Source: PLGF01 sp052139695
GTDB taxonomy: Bacteria; Verrucomicrobiota; Verrucomicrobiia; Limisphaerales; Palsa-1400
DNA: 64,000 nucleotides
Assembly: GCA_052139695.1 (NCBI GenBank)
Contig: JBKQWF010000170.1
Location: 1 to 64,000, forward strand
Direction: 5' to 3'
The first letter of the stretch is position 1. Each line of letters starts with the position of its first letter. Below, one piece after another: positions 55,188-63,746 of the stretch. A program made the position numbers and the translations under genes. Under the pieces are notes generated by a model. The model worked only from the letters and a program-made list of their open reading frames with translations, was not told the DNA's origin and made no database searches.

Positions 55188-57140
55188 ATGAAAACGGTCT
55201 CATGGATCTGGGGCGCCATTGCCAGTTCGGTGCTGGCGGCCCAGGGGCAAGTTCCACAGATCATCAGCTGTCAAGGCGCGATCAACGCGGCCGGGTCCAA
55301 TTTCAACGGCCTTGGCCAATTCAAGTTCGCTCTGGTCAACAGCAACGGGACGGCCACGTTTTGGAGCAACGATGGCTCCAGCGTTGCAGCCTCCGAACCA
55401 AACCAGGCCGTAACGAACCCGGTCGATCAGGGCTTGTTCACCATTCTGCTGGGCGACAACACCATCAGCAACATGGCGCCCGTCCCTTGGAGCGTCTTTA
55501 CCAATTCCGATGTCCGGCTGCGAATCTGGTTTGGCGCGGGCGCGAACCAAGCCGTTTTATTGACTCCAGATCAGCGGCTGACCTCCGTCGGTTTCGCCAT
55601 GATGGCGGCGAATCTTCCCGCCGGGGCGGTGACCAGCGCCCAATTGGCCCCCAACGCTGTGACCGGCCAAAGTATTGCCAGTGGCGCCATTGGCAGCGCC
55701 CAATTGGCCGTCAATTCCGTAACCGCGCCAGCTATTCAGAACGGGGCGATCATTGCCGCGAAACTCGCTCCGCAAGCGGTCACGACGCTGGCGCTGGCCG
55801 AGGGGGCCGTGACGTCCGCGAATCTCGCTGCCCAAGCCGTGACCTCGCCAGCCCTGGCCCCGGGTGCGGTGAACGCCGCCAGTCTGGCAGCCAATGCTGT
55901 GACCGCGCCTTCGATTGCCAAAGGAGCGGTCGGCCTGGCCCAGGTCAATTTCCAACTCGGCTATATCAACGCGCAAAACCCGCCTTACGGCGCCACGGGC
56001 AACGGAACAAACGACGATACCGCCGCCATCCAGGCCGCGCTCAATGCCGCCGGGGCAAATGGAGGCGGAGTGGTCTTTCTGCCCCGGGGGAACTATCTGA
56101 TCAGCAGCCATCTTCTCGTGCCGGCGCAAACCAGCCTCGTCGGGATTTGGCGGGCGGTTACAGCCAATTCGCAGTATCTGGGGACGACCCTGCTCGCGGT
56201 GGAAGGCGCGGGCGCGAGCACCAATTCAGGCGTTCCTTTCATCACCCTTCAAGGCGACAACTCCACCTTGGAAGGCGTCACCATTTATTATCCAAACCAG
56301 GTGACAAACAACCCGCCCACTTCCTATCCCTGGACGATTCGCGGCGGAGGAGGAAACAACATTACGATCCAAAATGTTCTGCTGGTAAACCCCTACCTCG
56401 GAATCGATCTGGCCACTTATGGATGTCCGCGTCACTTTGTCCGCTGCGTCTATGGCCAGCCGTTGCTGGTCGGAATCGCGGTGGACCAGTGTTACGACAT
56501 TGGCCGGATTATGGACATCCATTTCTGGCCCTTCTGGAGTCAGAACACCAACATTGAGGCCTTCCAATCCGCCCATGCGGTGACGTTCGATTTCATGCGG
56601 ACCGATTGGGAAGTGGTGCAGGACGTTTTTTCCTGGGGCTATTCCATCGGCGCTCGCTTTCGCGCCTCTGCCAGCGGTTCGATGAACGGGCAGATGAGCA
56701 ACGTCAATTTTGACAACGTCGATATCGGTTTGCAACTGAGCGACACGCAACCTTACGCGGTGCATATCTCCAACCTCAACATCGCCAACGCGGGCGGCGG
56801 CACCAACCACATTGGCATCCAGGGCTTGCCGGGCGCGAGCGGCTTGAATGTCAATGGAGCCAGCTTCTGGGGTTCGCTTGATCAGCCGGTCACATGGAAC
56901 AACAGCGGGCTGCTCACTTTGTCAAATGCACGCTTTCTCTCGTGGGCATCCGCTTACCAGGCCATTAACATTGTCAGCGGCCGGGCCATCCTCCAGGGAA
57001 ACTATTTTACCGACAACGTTGGAGTAGCGATCCGGGTCGGTCCCCGCACGGACCGCGTCATGGTGTTGGGCAACATGCTGGCGGGCAATTCCGCCAGTTT
57101 GTCCGGGCCTAATACGACCAGCGCGAATAACCAGCCCTAA
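55188..57140 (+). CDS. Secreted pectate-lyase-fold protein with 60-bp tandem repeat linker
   Basis: 650 aa. A signal (VLAAQGQ region near 17-22) precedes an N-terminal domain (about 25-135; ISCQGAINAAGSNFNG, QRLTSVGFAMMA) as often seen in phage-tail-like or surface proteins. Residues about 146-255 are five exact-length 20-aa repeats (GAVTSAQLAPNAVTGQSIAS type). A pectate-lyase-3 right-handed beta-helix follows (about 270-640; GTNDDTAAIQAALNAAG, VVFLPRGNY). Likely a surface-attached polysaccharide lyase or adhesin. No C-terminal FYRL module. AAGG 8 nt upstream. Confidence 0.8.
   Translation: MKTVSWIWGAIASSVLAAQGQVPQIISCQGAINAAGSNFNGLGQFKFALVNSNGTATFWSNDGSSVAASEPNQAVTNPVDQGLFTILLGDNTISNMAPVPWSVFTNSDVRLRIWFGAGANQAVLLTPDQRLTSVGFAMMAANLPAGAVTSAQLAPNAVTGQSIASGAIGSAQLAVNSVTAPAIQNGAIIAAKLAPQAVTTLALAEGAVTSANLAAQAVTSPALAPGAVNAASLAANAVTAPSIAKGAVGLAQVNFQLGYINAQNPPYGATGNGTNDDTAAIQAALNAAGANGGGVVFLPRGNYLISSHLLVPAQTSLVGIWRAVTANSQYLGTTLLAVEGAGASTNSGVPFITLQGDNSTLEGVTIYYPNQVTNNPPTSYPWTIRGGGGNNITIQNVLLVNPYLGIDLATYGCPRHFVRCVYGQPLLVGIAVDQCYDIGRIMDIHFWPFWSQNTNIEAFQSAHAVTFDFMRTDWEVVQDVFSWGYSIGARFRASASGSMNGQMSNVNFDNVDIGLQLSDTQPYAVHISNLNIANAGGGTNHIGIQGLPGASGLNVNGASFWGSLDQPVTWNNSGLLTLSNARFLSWASAYQAINIVSGRAILQGNYFTDNVGVAIRVGPRTDRVMVLGNMLAGNSASLSGPNTTSANNQP
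55623..55922 (+). repeat. Exact-period 60-bp tandem repeat, five copies
   Basis: Repeat units start at 55623, 55683, 55743, 55803 and 55863, with a partial sixth at 55923. Each codes a 20-residue unit G-A-[VI]-x-[SA]-A-x-L-A-x-[NQ]-[AS]-V-T-x-x-x-[IL]. The period is perfect though the sequence varies, so selection or slippage keeps the frame. Probably a flexible or triple-beta stalk. Confidence 0.9.
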
Positions 57141-57177
57141 GAGCAAAGTCAGAAGCCGCGCGCCAATGGCCGCGGAT

Positions 57178-58386
57178 TCACTGGCTGGAAGCGAGCCTCT
57201 TGCCGGGGAAACCGGCAGCCGGCATAAACAGAGGGAGCAGGCCCGCCGCTCCAAAAGCGCCTCCGCACCAACACACCCCGCGCCAGCCGCCGTGCGCCCA
57301 AGCCCAGGAGCCCAGCGCGGAGCCACACGCCCCGCCGATAAAATAGACCACCATATAAACCGAGTTCACCCGGTTGCGCAAAGTCGCGTTCAAGCCGAAG
57401 ATGCGCGTTTGATTGGAGATGTGGCTGCCTTGAACTCCGGCATCCATTAACACAACGCCCACCGCCAGCGAGAACAGCGAATGCCCCGCCACTCCCATCA
57501 GAAGGAACGCCACCACGACCAACGCCAAAGCGGTGCCGTTGACCAGCCGGGCGTCATGCCGGTCGGCCAGCCGTCCTGCTATCGGGGCAGCCAATGCGCC
57601 CGCCACTCCAAATAGGCCAAACAATCCCGTCACGCTGCTGCCATAGTGGCCCGGCAGGCTGGCCAGATGGAAAACTAACGTCGTCCAAAAAACACTGAAT
57701 GCGCCAAACCCGCAGGCGCCGATGACGGAATGTCGGCGCAATACCGGCTGGGTGCGTGCGACGTTCCAGAGAGAAGCCAGTAACTGGCCATAATGAGGCG
57801 CCAATTCGTTCTCGGGTCTTTGCGCCGGGAGACACCATCTCAGCACAATGCTCAAACCCAATGCCAACCCCGCGCTGGTCCAATACACCGTCCTCCAGCC
57901 GGCGGCGGCAGCGAGAAGACCGCTCAGGCTGCGGGACAGGAGAATGCCCACCAACAATCCGCTCATGACCGTTCCGACCACCCGTCCACGTCTTTCAATC
58001 CCGACCAGGCCGGCCGCATAGGGAACCACCAGTTGAGGGGCCACGCTGGCTGCGCCCAGCAAAAGGCTGGTCAGGAGCATCCAGTGGAATCCCGGCGAAA
58101 GCGCCACGGCCACCAGCAGCAAGGCCGAGCCGGCTGTTGTTATGACAATCAGTTTGCGCCGCTCGAAAATGTCTCCCAGCGGAACCACCAGCAGCAGACT
58201 CAACGCGTAGCCCAGTTGCGTGCAGGTGACGATCAGGCTGGCCGCGCTGGTGGAGACGCTGAATTGGCTGGCGATGGTGCCCAGAATCGGTTGCGAATAA
58301 TAGAGGTTTGCGACCGTTGCTCCAGCCGACATGGCCAATAAACCCACCAAAAACAGTCCGGGCGGACGGCTGGAGCGTTCTGACAT
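57178..58386 (-). CDS. MFS transporter
   Basis: 402 aa from ATG 58386 (28 nt after the CvfB stop; a longer frame would overlap that gene). Twelve hydrophobic segments, with the cytoplasmic loop motif GDIFERRKLIV between helices 2 and 3 and a mirrored GRLADRHDARLV between helices 8 and 9. Likely a drug/sugar-type H+ antiporter. The ribosome site (GGAGAG, 18 nt upstream) is far, so the start is uncertain. Confidence 0.88.
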   Translation of the reverse strand: MSERSSRPPGLFLVGLLAMSAGATVANLYYSQPILGTIASQFSVSTSAASLIVTCTQLGYALSLLLVVPLGDIFERRKLIVITTAGSALLLVAVALSPGFHWMLLTSLLLGAASVAPQLVVPYAAGLVGIERRGRVVGTVMSGLLVGILLSRSLSGLLAAAAGWRTVYWTSAGLALGLSIVLRWCLPAQRPENELAPHYGQLLASLWNVARTQPVLRRHSVIGACGFGAFSVFWTTLVFHLASLPGHYGSSVTGLFGLFGVAGALAAPIAGRLADRHDARLVNGTALALVVVAFLLMGVAGHSLFSLAVGVVLMDAGVQGSHISNQTRIFGLNATLRNRVNSVYMVVYFIGGACGSALGSWAWAHGGWRGVCWCGGAFGAAGLLPLFMPAAGFPGKRLASSQ

Positions 58387-58414
58387 CGGGTGCGGTGTTA
58401 ATCTCTCCTGCCAG

Positions 58415-59275
58415 TCAAGCGCTTGGTGACCTGGAAGAGTTGTCAAGCAATTCAATTCCGGGGTTCTGGAAACGGATGCGCCGCTCTTTGTAGAGCTTGC
58501 CCAGAGCTTGTTTGAACGCCTTCTTGCTCACGCCAAACTTTTGCCGAATCGCCTCGGGTGAGCTGTCATCATCGAAAGCCAGGCAGCCCCCATTGCCCTT
58601 GAGGGCTTGCACGATTTGATCCCGCAGCGGGGCCACTCGCTTGTAGCCGGATGCGTCGAGGCTCAGATCAATCTTCCCATTGGGGCGGACGGTCCGAACG
58701 AAGCCTTTCACCTTCTGGCCGGGGAGCAGTGGGGCGGCGAGGTTGTGGTGGTAGAGCAAACCACGGTGCGCATTTTCGACGATGGCGTTGTAACCCAGCG
58801 GGGTCCGTCCGAGGATGAGGAGATTGACCGGTTGTCCGTTGCGATAGGACGGGGTATCGCGGCTGAGATGACGATTCAGCCGCGTGCTGGCGACGATTCG
58901 ATTTGTCTTCTCATCCAGAAATACATAGACAATCGCCGAATCCCCCGCGCGCAGGGGAGATTCCTGTTCGCGGAAGGGCAACAACAAGTCCTTGGCCAGC
59001 CCCCAGTCGAGGAACGCCCCGATATTCCGATTCACGCTGATGACCTTCAAGTACGCAAACTCGCCCACCGTCGCCAGCGGGGTTTCGGTCGTGGCCACGA
59101 GACGGTCCTCGGAATCGCGATAAACGAACACATCCAGTTTGTCCTTGGGTTTGAGGTCCGCGGGAATATAACGGCCGGGCAACAGAATCTCCCCCAACTC
59201 CCCGCCGTCCAGATACAGGCCGGGCGCGGCGGACCTTGCCACGGAGAGCGTATTGCGTTTGCCGATGATGGCCAT
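58415..59275 (-). CDS. cvfB: CvfB-like S1 RNA-binding protein
   Basis: 286 aa of the CvfB/YitL family: three S1-like OB domains (about 10-70, 75-145, 150-220) and a C-terminal winged helix (about 225-282; SPEAIRQKFGVSKKAFKQALGKLYKERRI in parts SPEAIRQKFGVSKKAF, KQALGKLYKE). Binds RNA and affects translation/virulence genes in Firmicutes. It follows the toxin gene by 12 nt, so it is likely in the toxin-antitoxin transcript. Confidence 0.92.
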   Translation of the reverse strand: MAIIGKRNTLSVARSAAPGLYLDGGELGEILLPGRYIPADLKPKDKLDVFVYRDSEDRLVATTETPLATVGEFAYLKVISVNRNIGAFLDWGLAKDLLLPFREQESPLRAGDSAIVYVFLDEKTNRIVASTRLNRHLSRDTPSYRNGQPVNLLILGRTPLGYNAIVENAHRGLLYHHNLAAPLLPGQKVKGFVRTVRPNGKIDLSLDASGYKRVAPLRDQIVQALKGNGGCLAFDDDSSPEAIRQKFGVSKKAFKQALGKLYKERRIRFQNPGIELLDNSSRSPSA

Positions 59276-59287
59276 GCGCCGGTTCCT

Positions 59288-59608
59288 TCATAAGCCAAAG
59301 AGCCGGACCAGCGCATCATCGATGGCGTCCAGACTGTCCTTTGGCAAGGGGCCGAGCATTCTCTCGATCTTGGCGTTGTCCACTCCCACAAGACCAATGA
59401 GTTTGACCACGGACTCTTCCGCCAGCCATCGTGGCTTTGGTAAGGGCACTTCACATTCACCTCCACGGATTTCCGTGGTCAAAGGCGCCACCACCGACAT
59501 GCTGCGCCGACTGTCAGCGTTGGGAACGGAGATGATGACGCAGGGACGCACCTTGGCGGCATAGCCCAAATCCACCAGGACCACGTCGCCGCGCTTAAAG
59601 CTGGTCAT
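59288..59608 (-). CDS. MazF/PemK-family toxin
   Basis: 106 aa from ATG 59608, which lies inside the antitoxin gene (14-nt overlap). MTSFKRGDVVLVDLGYAAKVRPCVIIS is the characteristic opening (GDVVLVDL, RPCVII) of the CcdB/MazF fold; PLTTEIRG and LVGVDNAKI follow. MazF toxins are sequence-specific mRNA endoribonucleases. A start upstream at 59734 only duplicates antitoxin coding. Confidence 0.9.
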   Translation of the reverse strand: MTSFKRGDVVLVDLGYAAKVRPCVIISVPNADSRRSMSVVAPLTTEIRGGECEVPLPKPRWLAEESVVKLIGLVGVDNAKIERMLGPLPKDSLDAIDDALVRLFGL

Positions 59609-59825
59609 AAAGGACGGTTGGAGCCGGCCCGAGCTTATCCCAAGTATCCGCCGCCGCCTCGGCGAAGTCGGACTCCCTTTGTGCCACTTCGCGAACCTGG
59701 GGCAGACCAAGTTTAATGGCTTGACGCATGGCATCCGCCATTGAGAGATGAGTATCCGCCGCCGTCCGCTTGACCTCTTCCATGAGTTCGTCAGGCAGTC
59801 CCAGTGGGTAAGTTGTCATACTCAT
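59595..59825 (-). CDS. Antitoxin, ribbon-helix-helix type
   Basis: 76 aa. The N-terminal TTYPLGLPDELMEEVKRTAADTHLSMADAMRQAIKLGL pattern (parts: TTYPLGLPDELMEEVKR, TAADTHLSMADAMRQAI) fits a ribbon-helix-helix DNA-binding domain; the tail is acidic/aromatic, the part that neutralises a MazF-type toxin. Probably binds its own promoter between 59825 and 59957. Overlap with the toxin start ties translation. Confidence 0.82.
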   Translation of the reverse strand: MSMTTYPLGLPDELMEEVKRTAADTHLSMADAMRQAIKLGLPQVREVAQRESDFAEAAADTWDKLGPAPTVLYDQL

Positions 59826-59957
59826 GAGAAAAGGATACCTGCCCGCGGCGGCATTTCAAGTCTGCTTCCAACGGCCGGCCATTATCCTCTTTACGCCGGA
59901 CGTTTTGACCGCATAGCTTCACGCCATCTGAAAAAGCATTTACAAGGAGATAGAACC

Positions 59958-61694
59958 ATGAAGAAACGAATTCTGTCGCTCGCACCAAGCGCCTTCTTTG
60001 TTTGCCTGTTGCTGACGGTGATGGGCGGCGGAGAAATCCTGGCCGAAGATTCGAGTGCGCCGCCACCGTTGGATGTTCCCAAAGGAACGATCAAGGAGTT
60101 TTCGTTCGCGGAGAGCACGATCTTTCCGGGAACCAGGCGCGGCGGGACCGTGTTCATCCCGGCACAATATAATGGCACGAAGCCCGCCTGCGTGTACGTT
60201 CGCCAGGACGGCTACAATCCGGCCGAGAAATCGATGCTGGAGAGACTCATCGCCGCCAAGGAAATGCCCGTGACCATCGGCGTTTTCATCCCGTCGGGCG
60301 AAGTCCCGGCCCCGATGGAAGGCACGCTCGGCCGCCGCAACCGCTGTTTTGAGTACGACGGTGTGGGCGACAATTATGTGCGCTTCCTGACCGAAGAGAT
60401 GCTGCCGTTTGTCGCAAAAACATTCGATCTGTGTCTCTCCACCAACGGCAACGACCGCTGCATCGCCGGCGGGAGCAGCGGGGGTATTGCCGCGTTCAAC
60501 GCCGCGTGGGAACGCCCGGATGCGTTCGCGCGCGTTTATGCGAACAGCGGCAGTTTCGTGGCATTCCGAGGCGGGCACGAATTTCCAACCCTCATTCGCA
60601 AATTCGAAGCAAAGCCGATTCGGGCGTATCTGACCACCGGTACGCACGACATGGAGAACTGCGCGGGCGACTGGTATCTGTTGGACCAGGAGATGGACAA
60701 GGCGCTGAAATTCTCCGGCTACGACTACTTTTTCCGCGCGGTCGAGGGCCCGCACGTCGCCGGTTGGAACGAGTATTTCCCGGAAGCCATGCGCTTCATT
60801 TGGAAGGGCTGGCCGGAACCGGTGCGGGCGGGTCCCAGCGCTCCACGGGTGCGCGATATGATTACGCCTGAGGGAAATTGGGAATTGGCCGCGCAGGGTT
60901 TTCGAGACGCGCGCGGCCCAGCCTGCAACGCAAAAGGCGAAGTGTTCTTCGTGGATGTGCCGAACAACGTGATCCACCGCATCGGTCTCGACGGCAAAGT
61001 GGATATCTTCTTGACCGACGCGGGCCGGGCCAGTAGCCTTTCCATCGGCCCCAGCGGAGAACTTTATACGGCCTCGGAACGCACTGGAAAAATCATCTGC
61101 TACAACGAGGGCAAGAGCAGCGTTTCCGCCGAGGGCCTTCCGGCTCGCTATGTTCTCGCCATGCCGGACGGCGGCCTTTACGTCACGACGGCTGGCAAGA
61201 ATCCTAACGAGGCCAGCGAGGTCTGGCGGGTCAAAGACGGGAAGAAGACCCGAGTCGATTCCGGGATAAAGTTCGCCACGGGACTGGCCTGCCGCCCTGA
61301 CCAATGGCTGCTCTCCGTCGCGGATGGGCGCTCCAAGTGGGTTTACAGTTATCAAGTCAATACGAATGGCACGCTGACGAACAAGGAACGTTTCTTCTGG
61401 CTGCATGTTCCGGACTGGGAAGACGACGCGGGCGCGGAGTCGGTTTGTTACGCGCGCGAGAACAAGATGCTGGTGGCCACCCGCTGGGGCGTGCAGGTCT
61501 GCGCGGACGACGGCCCGACGCAAGTCATCCTGCCGATGCCCGACCGCAGCCGCGTCATGGGCGTTTGTTTTGGCGGGCCTGACTTGAATACGCTATTCGC
61601 CTTTTGCGGCGACAAGGTTTGGAAACGCACTGTGAAGATTCACGGCATCGGCGCCTTTTCGCCCTGGACCAAGACAAGCGGCAACCCGCTTTGA
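59958..61694 (+). CDS. Secreted esterase (Fes/IroE-like) fused to SMP-30/gluconolactonase-like propeller
   Basis: 578 aa from ATG 59958 (AAGGAG 8 nt upstream). Signal peptide 1-29. Residues about 45-280 are an alpha/beta-hydrolase of the esterase-D/enterochelin-esterase type with nucleophile S173 (GGSSGG, 171-176), D231 in TGTHD and H266 in EGPHVAGW. Residues about 295-578 are a propeller of SMP-30 type (GLDGKVDIFLTDAGRASSLS in parts). In verrucomicrobia and planctomycetes these esterases occur with plant-wall sugar degradation. Followed by a strong terminator. Confidence 0.87.
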   Translation: MKKRILSLAPSAFFVCLLLTVMGGGEILAEDSSAPPPLDVPKGTIKEFSFAESTIFPGTRRGGTVFIPAQYNGTKPACVYVRQDGYNPAEKSMLERLIAAKEMPVTIGVFIPSGEVPAPMEGTLGRRNRCFEYDGVGDNYVRFLTEEMLPFVAKTFDLCLSTNGNDRCIAGGSSGGIAAFNAAWERPDAFARVYANSGSFVAFRGGHEFPTLIRKFEAKPIRAYLTTGTHDMENCAGDWYLLDQEMDKALKFSGYDYFFRAVEGPHVAGWNEYFPEAMRFIWKGWPEPVRAGPSAPRVRDMITPEGNWELAAQGFRDARGPACNAKGEVFFVDVPNNVIHRIGLDGKVDIFLTDAGRASSLSIGPSGELYTASERTGKIICYNEGKSSVSAEGLPARYVLAMPDGGLYVTTAGKNPNEASEVWRVKDGKKTRVDSGIKFATGLACRPDQWLLSVADGRSKWVYSYQVNTNGTLTNKERFFWLHVPDWEDDAGAESVCYARENKMLVATRWGVQVCADDGPTQVILPMPDRSRVMGVCFGGPDLNTLFAFCGDKVWKRTVKIHGIGAFSPWTKTSGNPL

Positions 61695-61711
61695 AAGGCC
61701 GTCTCTATTCA

Positions 61712-61734
61712 GGGACGCCTCGCCGAGGCGTCCC
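61712..61734 (+). terminator. Rho-independent-type terminator after esterase
   Basis: Perfect 10-bp stem with arms GGGACGCCTC and GAGGCGTCCC and loop GCC, starting 18 nt after the stop codon. A T-run (CCCTTTTTTG) follows about 13 nt later, at about 61747-61756. The gap to the T-run is longer than usual, so it could also be a repeat hairpin. Confidence 0.55.
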
Positions 61735-61947
61735 CTGGAGTTGGGCCCTTTTTTGACAGGTCCAGAGGCCAATCCCAGCGAAACCAGGACGATGGATCGC
61801 GGGGACGGAAAGGCTTACAGGAGCAAACAAAGATAACAGAGCGAAGCTCCTCTGTCGGCTGGTACGGTTCCTTCCAGAGTAACTTTCCGCCTGGAGCCAG
61901 TTGATCCAATTCAAACCAGTTGGCGTGAAACTGTCCTCCGCCCAACA
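61735..61947. other. Intergenic region between convergent genes
   Basis: 213 nt between the esterase (plus) and the ThuA gene (minus). No gene recognised; short minus-strand frames (such as 61705-61914) have no family features. Confidence 0.4.
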
Positions 61948-62802
61948 TTATCTCTTCCGCCCCAGCCACAGCAAACTGTCAAGAACCAGCCGGCTCTGGG
62001 TTTCATTGGCGAAGGTAAAGGAAAGCTCTTGGTTGGTCTTGTGCTCATAATCGAGGTCATTGTGTCCCATGTTGAAGTAAATCATGCGGTAGCGCTTGTT
62101 GGTCCAGACGACGGGGTAATAGCCCTCATGCCAGATTTCGTGGGCTTTCGGCCCGGTGCCAAGGGGAAAACTTGCCGGGTCGATCGACAAGAGAATTTTG
62201 ATATTGGAATTGGTGCGGAGGTCATTGCTCCACTTGTACCATTCATTGGGCGCGGACCGAAAGGTCTCCGGCAACCCCCGTGTCGCGGGGTGGTCCCGGT
62301 CTTCCACACGCAGCACGGCGGAGGTTGGCCTCCAGGTATTGCCCACGTAGGAACCCGCTCCCAGAAACTCATTATGGTACCAATCCCAGTTCTGGGGAAA
62401 TTCCGAAGGGGTCAAAGCGAAGCCCGCGAAATGAAAGCCCATCCAAGCGCCGCCCGACTCCATGTACTTCCGGAACGCGGCGCGCTGATCGGCGCTGTCC
62501 GGACGGGTATCCAGAAACACGGCAACCTCGCACCGCGCGAGCACCCGGTCATTGAGTTCGCTCCAGTTGGTCGTTGATCTGTAAATAAAATGATTCGGCG
62601 CGGCCCTTTCGGCAAACCAGCGATTGGCCTCATGCACGAAGCTGATGTGTGCCTTGTCATTTTTGCCCGTATAAAAAGCGATCACTCTAAAAGACTCCGC
62701 GGAGCTTTGCGCCGGCAGGGTCAAAGCGCTCAGGCTGCTGGCAAAGGTGACCATGAAGAGCAGGAGTTTCCTTTTTAATTGTGTCCAGGCGCGCATCTTC
62801 AT
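61948..62802 (-). CDS. Secreted ThuA-like domain protein, second of two
   Basis: 284 aa from ATG 62802 (ATGA overlap with the first ThuA gene). A signal region (KLLLFMVTFASSLSALTLPAQS) is followed by a ThuA class-I-glutamine-amidotransferase-like fold: FRVIAFYTGKND, AVFLDTRPDSADQRAAFRKYMESGG, YPVVWTNKRYRMIYFNMGHN. ThuA proteins link to sugar/trehalose metabolism; the function of secreted copies is unknown. Paralogue of the preceding gene. Confidence 0.85.
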   Translation of the reverse strand: MKMRAWTQLKRKLLLFMVTFASSLSALTLPAQSSAESFRVIAFYTGKNDKAHISFVHEANRWFAERAAPNHFIYRSTTNWSELNDRVLARCEVAVFLDTRPDSADQRAAFRKYMESGGAWMGFHFAGFALTPSEFPQNWDWYHNEFLGAGSYVGNTWRPTSAVLRVEDRDHPATRGLPETFRSAPNEWYKWSNDLRTNSNIKILLSIDPASFPLGTGPKAHEIWHEGYYPVVWTNKRYRMIYFNMGHNDLDYEHKTNQELSFTFANETQSRLVLDSLLWLGRKR

Positions 62803-63599
62803 TTTGGTTTTGTTTCTGCCGCCCACAAAATCGCGTTGCGCAAAATTGTGGTGAAGGCTTCGTTCTCGAACAGCCAGGGCCCATGCCCCATGAAGATATA
62901 CACGTTGCGCGCCGCCATCCGCTCGTTTGTCCAAATCACGGGATGATCTCCCATCCGCACCGCCGAAGTGTCCGAGTAGGTGGATTCGTCCACGCTGGCG
63001 AGGACACGGACATTGGCGCGCGGACTGCGGTCGTAGGTGTACCATTCCTCTTTGGAGATGGTGAAGGAGTCCGGCACGCCTTTCATGCAAGGGTGGTTTT
63101 TGTCTTCCACATGAACGGTTCCGGAGCTGAAATTCGGGATATAATTCTGAAACTTGATGCCGCCCATGAAATCCGAAAACCACGGCCACATCGGTTGGTT
63201 GTCAAACTTACCCAGAAGTGTCGCATGATGCAGGCCCACCCAGCCGCCGCGGCCCGCTTCGATGTAATCCTTGAAGGCTTCCATCGCCGCGGGCGGCCAG
63301 CCGTAAGGAACAAAATCAAGCTGCAGCACTAATGGATACTTGGCCAGAAACTCCTTCGTAATAACGGCTGTGTTGGTAACGTAGTCCACTTCAAACCCGT
63401 ATTCCTGCCCGCATTTTTTGAGCCAGGGTTTGGCCGCCGTGGTGAACGCGATGTGATGTCCGCCCGCTTCCGCCAAAGCGAGGATTTTGAACGGGGCCGT
63501 CGAGGCGGTTTTCGACGGGGCAAGCTGAGCCTGCGCCAAGCCCGCCGCCAGCGCTAGTATGAAAACCACAGCGCGGAACTTTTCATTCCTCATTGACAA
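62799..63599 (-). CDS. Secreted ThuA-like domain protein, first of two
   Basis: 266 aa with a signal peptide (VVFILALAAGLAQAQ). ThuA pattern: FKILALAEAGGHHIAF, GRGGWVGLHHATL, HPVIWTNERMAARNVYIFMGHGP. ATG 63599 or 63593. Pairs by overlap with the next ThuA gene. The TVHVEDKNHPCMKG motif is shared in altered form (LRVEDRDHPATRG) with the second copy. Confidence 0.87.
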   Translation of the reverse strand: MSMRNEKFRAVVFILALAAGLAQAQLAPSKTASTAPFKILALAEAGGHHIAFTTAAKPWLKKCGQEYGFEVDYVTNTAVITKEFLAKYPLVLQLDFVPYGWPPAAMEAFKDYIEAGRGGWVGLHHATLLGKFDNQPMWPWFSDFMGGIKFQNYIPNFSSGTVHVEDKNHPCMKGVPDSFTISKEEWYTYDRSPRANVRVLASVDESTYSDTSAVRMGDHPVIWTNERMAARNVYIFMGHGPWLFENEAFTTILRNAILWAAETKPK

Positions 63600-63606
63600 A
63601 GAATAT

Positions 63607-63703
63607 CGCCGGAACGGCGGCGTATGAAAAGAATAATTAATGAGGCCCCGAAAACTTCGTCGGCGGGACGCCGGCGGATGCGGTCGAGACGACCGCGCTC
63701 CCC
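63607..63703. repeat. Three hairpins with GAA/GGA/AGA triloops
   Basis: 63607-63619, CGCCG/CGGCG, loop GAA. 63661-63673, CGGCG/CGCCG, loop GGA. 63680-63696, GCGGTCG/CGACCGC, loop AGA, followed by GCTCCCC (63697-63703). The last is the same design as 9043-9066. Confidence 0.7.
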
Positions 63704-63746
63704 GGGAAGTCGTTGAGGAGTGGAGTGGGGCGAGAGGGAGCCAGTA

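Noticed and set aside
55623..55922. Tandem 60-bp units as a possible CRISPR array
   Set aside because: Units are contiguous without spacers and code an open, in-frame protein repeat.
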